Source: Lachnospiraceae bacterium (GTDB lineage Bacteria; Bacillota; Clostridia; Lachnospirales; Lachnospiraceae). From it: a DNA stretch of 56,548 nt. Both the position numbers and the translations under genes were made by a program. Positions within the stretch are counted from its first letter, which is position 1; each line of letters opens with the position of its first letter. Of this stretch, positions 36,502 to 43,363 are shown one piece after another. The notes beneath the pieces were generated by a model. That model was not told the origin of the DNA. It did no database searches and saw only the letters and a program-made list of their open reading frames with translations. The DNA lies in assembly GCA_022791575.1 (NCBI GenBank), contig JAAVZI010000061.1, positions 1-56,548 on the forward strand, in the 5' to 3' direction.

Positions 36502-38110
36502 TTCTCTGCATCAGTTGATTCGTCTGACAGATGAACAATTGCAGCAGATGCTGCAGAGTAATTTACAAGAGCTGCATTTAACCAGTCAGCAGATTAAGAC
36601 TCTGAAACAGCAGAAACAGGAATTAAAACAGATGCTGCGCAGATGTGGAATCGGCGATAGGACTGCAAAAAAATATATTAAACAAACGATTAGTGAAATT
36701 CTTACAGAACATATTCAGCTGACCGAAAGAGAGATGGAATTGCTGCTTCCAATAAGAAAGAAGCAGCAAATGTCGGAACGGGATATGTTTGAGATTATGC
36801 TTTGCTGCTACAAACGAAAACACGACACTAGAGCCTTGGAACAGTGGATTTTAGAGCATCGCTTGGAGGAAAGCCGAAGAGACGGACAAGGAATCTATGA
36901 AATTAATGCGGAGCAGATCCGTAAAATCTTTGAAGAGGAACCTTACAGAATCAGCGAATTAGAGAGGCTGGAATTGATTGTGCAAAGAGTGTATGCAGAC
37001 TACCGTGGACTGGGAGTGATTGATGATATTCGTGATATGGATATTGATGGCGTCAGCGGCGGTGTAAATGGAACCGGCAGGGAGGAACGCAGTGTATGGA
37101 TTATGTTTCAGGGAAAGTCTGTTTATTTATCATTTCTTTGCTTTGGTTCTAAAAAGGAATTACAGAGAATCTGCCGTACCATTTACCGCTATGGACAGCC
37201 TGGACAGTTGTCACAAAAAAGAGGTTATATGGTAAATGAGATGGCGGACCATGCCAGGGTAGTCGTAGCAAGACCGGACTTTTGTGAAAGCTGGGTATTT
37301 TTTGTAAGAAAATTAGATAATCTGAAAAGCCGAAAATTAGAGGATTTATTTCATGATGCACAATCTGAGTTAGTCGTACTTTTGTTGAAATATATTGTCA
37401 AAGGCTGTCAGACAATTGGAATTACCGGTGAACAAGGAAGCGGTAAGACAACCTTACTAATGTCTTTGATCGATTATATTGCTGGGAATTATACGATTCG
37501 AATTCAAGAGACTGCCTTTGAGCTTCAATTAAGACAGTTATATCCCGAAAGAAATATTGTGTCCTTCCGTGAAACCAATGCAATCAGCGGACAAGAGGGT
37601 CTGGATTTTCAGAAGAAGACAGATGGTGCAGTTAGTATTGTAGGAGAGGTTGCCAGCGCAAAACAGGCAGCGTTGATGCTTCAGCTAGGACAGACGGCTT
37701 CCATATATACAATGTTTACCCATCACGCCAATTCTACCAGGAATTTAATCTGGGCGTTGCAGAATAGTCTCTTGCAGGCCGGACAGTTTTCGAACGAACG
37801 AATTGCACAGCAGCAGGTGGTGGAAGTGGTACGGTTTCATGTACATTTGGTTAAGGATGTGCATGGCAGGCGTTATATTGATTATATTACAGAAATTGTA
37901 CCGCTATTTGAAAATGAGAGAGAGATTGTATGTTATCAAGAGAGAACGCTGATCTATTATGAGGATGGAAGATATAAGCTCATTGCTCCTATTTCAAAGG
38001 ACACGTTAAAAAAGATGGCTGTTTATATGCAGGAGGGAGAAAGGAGATTGTATGATCAGCAGATTTTATCCGCTCTTGAGCAGGATTCCGCTGGCAGGAG
38101 CAAAGATTAA
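36485..38110 (+). CDS. CpaF/TadA-type secretion ATPase
   Basis: 541 residues from a TTG at 36485, 7 bp after GGGAGGGG; a GTG at 36479 is too close to it. An N-terminal helical extension (to about 150) is followed by the T2SS/T4P ATPase core. Walker A is GEQGSGKTT. The Walker B region is SIVGEVASA, keeping Gly-Glu but losing the Arg of the usual GEVRG. The His box is TMFTHHANS. It powers pilin assembly or secretion. It overlaps the end of the TadZ-like gene, and the next gene overlaps it by 59 bp. Confidence 0.85.
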   Translation: MRKEINSLHQLIRLTDEQLQQMLQSNLQELHLTSQQIKTLKQQKQELKQMLRRCGIGDRTAKKYIKQTISEILTEHIQLTEREMELLLPIRKKQQMSERDMFEIMLCCYKRKHDTRALEQWILEHRLEESRRDGQGIYEINAEQIRKIFEEEPYRISELERLELIVQRVYADYRGLGVIDDIRDMDIDGVSGGVNGTGREERSVWIMFQGKSVYLSFLCFGSKKELQRICRTIYRYGQPGQLSQKRGYMVNEMADHARVVVARPDFCESWVFFVRKLDNLKSRKLEDLFHDAQSELVVLLLKYIVKGCQTIGITGEQGSGKTTLLMSLIDYIAGNYTIRIQETAFELQLRQLYPERNIVSFRETNAISGQEGLDFQKKTDGAVSIVGEVASAKQAALMLQLGQTASIYTMFTHHANSTRNLIWALQNSLLQAGQFSNERIAQQQVVEVVRFHVHLVKDVHGRRYIDYITEIVPLFENEREIVCYQERTLIYYEDGRYKLIAPISKDTLKKMAVYMQEGERRLYDQQILSALEQDSAGRSKD

Positions 38111-39893
38111 ATATATACAAAATTATATGCAGAACTATTATCCGGGGGACGAAAAAAAGGCAGCCCAAAAAGCGGTAAAACTTTTTGGAGGTTTAAGTCT
38201 GGTATATTTGTCTGGAGGAATTTACATTTTTGCAACGCAGAGCCTGTCGTTATGTGAATTATGTCTGTCCTTTTGTACCCTAATGATGGTGAGCCGGTAT
38301 GTCCGTTTAAAAACCATGGAAAAGGAAGAACGGAAGTTATTAGAAGGTCTGGAGGGGTTTATAGGCGAGCTGAGGTTTCAGTACAGTTACTTTAGGAGAA
38401 TGGATGAGGCTTTGGAAGAAACCATAAACAGGCAGGAAGGAATGATTTATCTGCATGGAAGAAAGCTTCTTATGGATCTGGAAAATGAAGAGATAGAGGA
38501 GAACGATCTTCAAAACATTCCCAGCCGTTTTCTGGCCCTGCTTTATGTTCTGTGTAAAAGCACATTCGAATATGGGGATAAGGAGATTGATGGAAAGTCC
38601 ATTTGTCTGTCTGGATTAGGAGTCATAAAAGAAGGGATTCAGACAGAACTGCTGAAGAAAAAGAAAATAGAACATTTGTTCTCTGGTCTGCTTGTTACCT
38701 GTATCCTTCCGCTGGCTTTTGTGAAGATAATAGAAATCTGGGCAATTGGAAATATGGAGGAGCTTAAGATTTATTATCAAGGTGGATATGGCATGGTGAC
38801 AACTTTGCTGTTATGTGTTATCTCATTGTTTTGTTATTATTTGATCCAGCGCTGGCAGTACGATGTCAGGCCTCTTCCGGCAGAAAGAAGGTGGCTAAGC
38901 AGATTATTGAAATGTTCAATGATAGACAAACTACTCAGCTGGCAGATTAATCGTAATTATGAGAAGCATGTAAAAAAGCATCGAGTATTAAAGGAGTGCG
39001 GGGTAAGAGAAAATGTAAAGCAGTATCTGCTGCTCCAGTACATAACAGCTGCAGTAGTGTTTTTGCTGATATCTGCAGGGTTATTACAATATAAGAGTAT
39101 GTGCCGGAAGCAGGTAGTTGCCGGGGCACAGAACATGATTCAGAACCTGTATCAGCTTCAGGAAAAACAAAAACTTCAGATTTATTCGGTTATCGAGCAG
39201 GTGATAACCGGCAAAGAAGATCTGGATGGACAGGAATGGGAACTTACAGGCTGTCCAGATACTCTGCGGAACACGATAATTGCAGAAATTAAGAAGGGAA
39301 GGGCGCGTTGGAGTCAATGGCATTATCCCTGGCTGATCTGGTTCCTGCCGGCAATCGGAGGAATATTAGCTTATTTTCTAAGGTATCGCTTGCTTCTATT
39401 GAAACGGCAGTATACGGGATTGAAAAGAGAAGAAGAGATTCTTGTATTTCAATCAGTGATCTTGTTTTTGATGCATCTGGACAATATCAGCGGAGAGGAA
39501 ATTATGCAATGGCTGGAAAAACTGGCATTTTATTTTAAGGATAGTATTGTCCATGCTCTTTACAGGCTGGTCTATCAGGATTATGAGGAAGCAGAAACCA
39601 TCAGGGAAAAGGAAGGCTATATACCGATGGCGATGATTCTCGAGGGAATTATTGCATGTGACCTGCTGCCTGTGGAAGAAGCATTTTTACAGATGGAATC
39701 GGATTATCATTATATGGAAGACAAATACAGGCAAGAGTCGGAAAGTTATATTGAGGATCAGAGTGCCGTCAGCAGAATACTTGCTTTTATGCCCTTATAT
39801 ATGACAGTAGGGCTTAAATTGATTGTGCCGTTTGTATTAGAAGGTTTGAGCCAGTTATCGGCATATTCCGAGAGTATGAAACAATTTATGTAG
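38052..39893 (+). CDS. TadB/TadC-like inner-membrane platform protein
   Basis: 613 residues, about twice the length of a single TadB or TadC. Membrane segments lie near 45-85, 210-233, 247-266, 330-348, 425-448 and 575-595, with cytoplasmic helical domains between, as in two tandem T2SSF-like halves. AAAGGAG sits 5 bp before the ATG inside cpaF. It is the likely rotor/platform for the CpaF ATPase. The sequence is divergent and is assigned mainly by topology and position. Confidence 0.6.
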   Translation: MISRFYPLLSRIPLAGAKIKYIQNYMQNYYPGDEKKAAQKAVKLFGGLSLVYLSGGIYIFATQSLSLCELCLSFCTLMMVSRYVRLKTMEKEERKLLEGLEGFIGELRFQYSYFRRMDEALEETINRQEGMIYLHGRKLLMDLENEEIEENDLQNIPSRFLALLYVLCKSTFEYGDKEIDGKSICLSGLGVIKEGIQTELLKKKKIEHLFSGLLVTCILPLAFVKIIEIWAIGNMEELKIYYQGGYGMVTTLLLCVISLFCYYLIQRWQYDVRPLPAERRWLSRLLKCSMIDKLLSWQINRNYEKHVKKHRVLKECGVRENVKQYLLLQYITAAVVFLLISAGLLQYKSMCRKQVVAGAQNMIQNLYQLQEKQKLQIYSVIEQVITGKEDLDGQEWELTGCPDTLRNTIIAEIKKGRARWSQWHYPWLIWFLPAIGGILAYFLRYRLLLLKRQYTGLKREEEILVFQSVILFLMHLDNISGEEIMQWLEKLAFYFKDSIVHALYRLVYQDYEEAETIREKEGYIPMAMILEGIIACDLLPVEEAFLQMESDYHYMEDKYRQESESYIEDQSAVSRILAFMPLYMTVGLKLIVPFVLEGLSQLSAYSESMKQFM

Positions 39894-39929
39894 ATGGAAA
39901 GGATGAAATAGAAATGGAGTGGATGAATT

Positions 39930-40379
39930 ATGGAGAATAGTTTAAAAGGACTGGTTTTGGCTGCAGGAACAATAATAACCTGTATAGTGATTGGATTGGG
40001 CTTTTATATTGCACGGGAAGCAAGAGATACTGCTTCTAGTGGTGCAGGTCAGATTAATAAATTGAATGCTGAGTTTTCGGATACCAGCAAAACCATGTAT
40101 GAAGGGACAGAAGTTTCAGGAAGTGAAGTATTAAATGTAATTCGTAAATTTCAGGATGAAGCAGTCGGTATCATGGTTAAGACCAATAAGACCAGCACCT
40201 ATTATATTTATCAATTTGATACTTCCAGCGGGGAACTAAAGGGAAAGACAACAGAAGACTATAAGGTAGCACAGAATGAACTCAGCAATAGCTATATCAA
40301 TCCAAATGGAAGATTCGAAGGCGGTGTGGTAAGAGACAGTAATGGTACGATTACTGGACTGACCTTTACACAAAAGTAG
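39930..40379 (+). CDS. Pilin-like membrane-anchored protein
   Basis: 149 residues. A short MENSLKG is followed by a hydrophobic helix LVLAAGTIITCIVIGLGFY, then a soluble domain of Ser/Thr-rich strands. The Gly before the hydrophobic helix could be a type III (prepilin) cleavage site, but no prepilin peptidase gene is in the window and Glu at +5 is absent. It is the best candidate for the major pilin of the cluster by position and length. GGAGTGGATG precedes the ATG. Confidence 0.55.
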   Translation: MENSLKGLVLAAGTIITCIVIGLGFYIAREARDTASSGAGQINKLNAEFSDTSKTMYEGTEVSGSEVLNVIRKFQDEAVGIMVKTNKTSTYYIYQFDTSSGELKGKTTEDYKVAQNELSNSYINPNGRFEGGVVRDSNGTITGLTFTQK

Positions 40380-40386
40380 GCTGACT

Positions 40387-40551
40387 ATGGAGCAGAAGCT
40401 GGAATTATTATTGTGGGGTGCAGCGGCAGTACTTTTTGCAGCAGCTCTATGGGGGCTGCTGTTGATGGAACAAGAGTCAAAGAAAAGCCTGCTGTTCATG
40501 GAACAGCATATGAATCAAGAGCGGGTGGTAACAGAAAAGGGAGGGAACTGA
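40387..40551 (+). CDS. Small single-pass membrane protein (54 aa)
   Basis: 54 residues: MEQKLELLLWG, then a membrane helix rich in Ala and Leu, then a polar tail with two Met-Glu-Gln repeats ending EKGGN. It lies 7 bp after the pilin-like gene and its stop abuts the TTG of the next gene, so it is part of the operon. Possibly a small Flp-like subunit or assembly factor; not recognised. Confidence 0.5.
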   Translation: MEQKLELLLWGAAAVLFAAALWGLLLMEQESKKSLLFMEQHMNQERVVTEKGGN

Positions 40552-41043
40552 TTGGAACATGCATTTAGTCGGATTATGGCGGTTTTTACAGCCGTACTGA
40601 TGTTCTTTCTAGTTCCGCTTGTAATTAGTATCCAGCGGCAAGAGCATATGATTCAGCTGGCAATTATGCAGGATACGGTACAATTTGTAGATTCTGTGTG
40701 CAATATGGGTGCAATGACAGAGCACATGTATGAGGAGTACCAAAATCAAATTAGAAGGCTGCAAAGCGGACTGGATGTCCACATGGTGCATACAGTCAAT
40801 TCGCTTCATGTGGGAGAGAACGGCATAGAAAAGATTCAAAAAATCAGAACGGAGGCAGAACTGAAAGATATTTTGCAAGGACAGGCAGAATATCTGTTTC
40901 AGAAGGGAGATTATTTCTGGGTAGAGGTAAGAAGAAATTCACCAGGATTGTTACAGCGGTTTTATGAAGCACTTGGCATAAGAGAAACTTCAGATGCACA
41001 TTATGTCTATTATGGAGGAAGCATCCGATATGAAATTAAGTAA
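40552..41043 (+). CDS. TadE-like minor pilin candidate
   Basis: 163 residues from a TTG with GGGAGGG 5 bp upstream. One N-terminal membrane helix (AVFTAVLMFFLVPLVIS) is preceded by a short basic segment, as in TadE/TadF pseudopilins. The rest is a soluble helical then beta domain. No close family is recognised. The next gene starts inside its last codons. Confidence 0.5.
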   Translation: MEHAFSRIMAVFTAVLMFFLVPLVISIQRQEHMIQLAIMQDTVQFVDSVCNMGAMTEHMYEEYQNQIRRLQSGLDVHMVHTVNSLHVGENGIEKIQKIRTEAELKDILQGQAEYLFQKGDYFWVEVRRNSPGLLQRFYEALGIRETSDAHYVYYGGSIRYEIK

Positions 41044-41785
41044 TTTAGTACTTGTGTTTGGAATTCTGATTACTGCATTCAGTCTGGAGTGGGGAATGAA
41101 AAATCAACTTCTTCAGAAAGCCTCCTATACCCGTTTCACCTATAACCAGCTGGCAGACCATGCATTGGAAGACGGGCTGGATGCAGGTACAGCCAACGAT
41201 AGCTCTTCGTTTCCTTATGTCGATGAGCAAAAGGCAGTTCAGGCCTTTAGAGAAAGCTTGTTAAAGGGATTTGGCCTGACAGAGGATTCTTTGGAAGGCC
41301 AACGCCTGCTGTCTTGTATTGCTTGTGTGGTTATTATGCAGAATCAATATTTTTCAGTTATTACAGAAGAGGGTACTGTACATTATCCTTATCGTGCCAG
41401 TCGTGGAACATGGAATATAGACTTTAATATGGATGGAACCTGCGTGTGTGAAAATCAGGAAAAACAGGAACGCTACGAGGGTTCCGAAGAGGAAATAAAG
41501 GAGTTATTCAGTCATTTCAATCAAAATTCTTCAGAATATACATTTCCTTGTAGAAATCAAGTGGTTACAGAATGTATAGAAGAAAAGATTAAGGAAACAA
41601 TCCAGAATAAATATCATAATCAATATGCATTTCAAATTGATTTTCCAGATATGGAAGAAGAGGCTTGCCATACCCTTCAGGGGATCGGTATGCTTGGTTT
41701 TATGCAGTACCAGCAGTATGAAATCAATGGATATACTTGCAGCCGGTTTTCTTTATCAGGAGCACGGCTAGTCTATACAGATTAG
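41030..41785 (+). CDS. Membrane-anchored protein of the Tad-like cluster
   Basis: 251 residues from the ATG at 41030, which follows GGAGGAAG; the ATG at 40994 is less likely. An N-terminal helix (LSNLVLVFGILITAFSLEW) anchors a 220-residue outer domain with several Cys (CIACVV, CVCEN, FPCRN, EACH, YTCS), suggesting disulfides. It looks like a minor pilin or adhesin. Unknown family. Confidence 0.5.
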   Translation: MKLSNLVLVFGILITAFSLEWGMKNQLLQKASYTRFTYNQLADHALEDGLDAGTANDSSSFPYVDEQKAVQAFRESLLKGFGLTEDSLEGQRLLSCIACVVIMQNQYFSVITEEGTVHYPYRASRGTWNIDFNMDGTCVCENQEKQERYEGSEEEIKELFSHFNQNSSEYTFPCRNQVVTECIEEKIKETIQNKYHNQYAFQIDFPDMEEEACHTLQGIGMLGFMQYQQYEINGYTCSRFSLSGARLVYTD

Positions 41786-41791
41786 GACTAA

Positions 41792-42592
41792 ATGAAAATC
41801 CATAGACAAAGCTTAAAAGATATGTTAAAATCTGGTACATCAAGTAATGTGAGGAGCAAAGCTATGGAAAACCAGGAAAAGTTTGTAGAACGAATGCAGG
41901 ATATAGTCAGACTGGCTAAGATGAATCAAAGAGAAGTAACCAAAGAATTTCTAAAAGAATTCTTAAAGGATATGGAGTTAACGGAAGAACAGATGATATT
42001 TGTTTATGATTACCTGCTGCAGGAGAATATTAGGGTTGTGGGGTATCAGAAAGAAAGTTCTTCCAGTCAGGAGGAAATTTCGCTAGAAACACAGGAGAGT
42101 GAATATCTGCCGCTTTATCTGGAAGAACTTCGCCAAGTGGGCAGCAGGAATCAAATTACATCTGCTTTGTATAAAAAAGCTGCAGAGGGCGATGCGGCGG
42201 CCAAGTCGAGTATTATAGAACAAAAACTAACAAGGGTCATAGAGATCGCCAGCCGTTTTAAAAATCAAGGAATGCCGCAAAGCGATTTGATTCAGGAAGG
42301 AAACATTGGCCTTTTGCTTGCAGTAGAGAATCTCAAAGGCAGAGAGGATTCAGCCGATTCCTTCTTGGAGGAGGAAATTAAGAAAAGTATACTTCAGGCT
42401 CTTGATCAATACAAAGAAGAAAAAAGAGAAAATCATGGACTTATGAGAAGAGCGGAAAATCTGAAAAGTGAGATGGAAAAGCTGGAGGAGGATTTGGGAG
42501 ATAAGATGACCAGTGATGATGTGGCACAATTTACAGGTATGGATTTAGATGAAATAAAAGATATTCTTCGTATGACTGGTGAAGAATTATGA
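41792..42592 (+). CDS. Sigma-70-like protein without region 4
   Basis: 266 residues. Residues about 25-85 resemble sigma region 1.1 (VTKEFLKEFLKDMELTEEQ). LPLYLEELRQVG resembles region 1.2, and the part from SIIEQKLTRVIEIASRF to SDLIQEGNIGLLLAVENL is region 2.1-2.2, the core-RNAP binding helix. Region 2.3-2.4, which should read like FSTYAYWWIRQAI, is instead SFLEEEIKKSILQALDQ. A region 3-like helix pair (SDDVAQFTGMDLDEIKDIL) ends the protein and there is no region 4. It could bind RNA polymerase without recognising promoters. It lies 6 bp after the Tad-like genes. Confidence 0.6.
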   Translation: MKIHRQSLKDMLKSGTSSNVRSKAMENQEKFVERMQDIVRLAKMNQREVTKEFLKEFLKDMELTEEQMIFVYDYLLQENIRVVGYQKESSSSQEEISLETQESEYLPLYLEELRQVGSRNQITSALYKKAAEGDAAAKSSIIEQKLTRVIEIASRFKNQGMPQSDLIQEGNIGLLLAVENLKGREDSADSFLEEEIKKSILQALDQYKEEKRENHGLMRRAENLKSEMEKLEEDLGDKMTSDDVAQFTGMDLDEIKDILRMTGEEL

Positions 42593-42671
42593 AATATGCA
42601 TAATATTTCGTAAAAATAAAGAAAATTTATATACATTTTAGCATGTTAAGAAAAAGTTCATACGCTGTAAA

Positions 42672-42700
42672 TTGACAGTCTGCAAGCACTATCCTATAAT
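42672..42700 (+). promoter_or_regulatory. Consensus SigA promoter of the zinc-ribbon gene
   Basis: Perfect TTGACA (42672-42677), 17-bp spacer, perfect TATAAT (42695-42700). It is the only full-consensus promoter I found in the window. Confidence 0.85.
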
Positions 42701-42763
42701 AAAATCAACAGGAAATCAATATTGATTCTGTCTGAAAAATATTAGGAAATGAGGTGTTTGTGA

Positions 42764-43165
42764 ATGGGACTTATAAAAGACAGGCTGCGTAATTTTATGC
42801 AGGGAAGATATGGAGCAGATACATTATCTAATGTATTGATTGGTATATCATTTATCTGTGCAATTCTGTCAGTTGTATTTGGGAGGATCTTTTATTTTCT
42901 TGGTTTATGTATGATAGCTTATGTGTTTTTCCGAATGTTATCTACGAATTATGAGAAGCGCTATAAGGAAAACAGGGCTTTTCTGAATGGAAAGAATAAA
43001 ATCGTGGCGTTTTTTCGCAGACAGAAAAGTATTATGAACCAAAGGAAGGACTATCATATTTATACATGTGCCCAGTGCAGGCAGAAGATCCGCATTCCCA
43101 AAGGCCATGGAAAGATTATGATTACGTGTCCAAAATGTAAGTATGAATTCCAGAAGAAAAGTTAA
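42764..43165 (+). CDS. Membrane protein with C-terminal zinc ribbon
   Basis: 133 residues. Two closely spaced membrane helices (about 22-58) are followed by a basic linker and a zinc ribbon with CAQC and CPKC (C-x2-C ... C-x2-C). Proteins of this plan are common and uncharacterised in Lachnospiraceae. It stands alone between its own strong promoter and a terminator. Function unknown. Confidence 0.75.
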   Translation: MGLIKDRLRNFMQGRYGADTLSNVLIGISFICAILSVVFGRIFYFLGLCMIAYVFFRMLSTNYEKRYKENRAFLNGKNKIVAFFRRQKSIMNQRKDYHIYTCAQCRQKIRIPKGHGKIMITCPKCKYEFQKKS

Positions 43166-43181
43166 TAAACCATGTCAAATT

Positions 43182-43247
43182 GCATCTGCCTGTGAATCCA
43201 GTTCTCTTATTATATTATAGTAGATTCACCTGCAGATGCTTTTTTTA
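43182..43247 (+). terminator. Terminator after the zinc-ribbon gene
   Basis: GCATCTGC (43182-43189) and GTGAATC (43192-43198) pair with GATTCAC (43223-43229) and GCAGATGC (43232-43239), with a 2-nt internal loop and a T7 tail. Confidence 0.9.
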
Positions 43248-43255
43248 AAATTAGC

Positions 43256-43285
43256 TTGTACATTTTATGGGAAATAGGGTATAAT
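43256..43285 (+). promoter_or_regulatory. Promoter of the M16C protease/era/recO unit
   Basis: TTGTAC (43256-43261), 18-bp spacer, TATAAT (43280-43285). Confidence 0.65.
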
Positions 43286-43363
43286 TAGGAATAGTAATTT
43301 CTGGCAGCTGCCATTATTTTTCAGATATGGTAATATCAGAAAGCCAGAGGAAAGAGGAGCGAA

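Noticed and set aside
42591-42610. GAAATAT/ATATTTC hairpin as terminator of the Tad-like cluster
   Set aside because: The stem is short and AT-only, overlaps the stop codon and has no T run.
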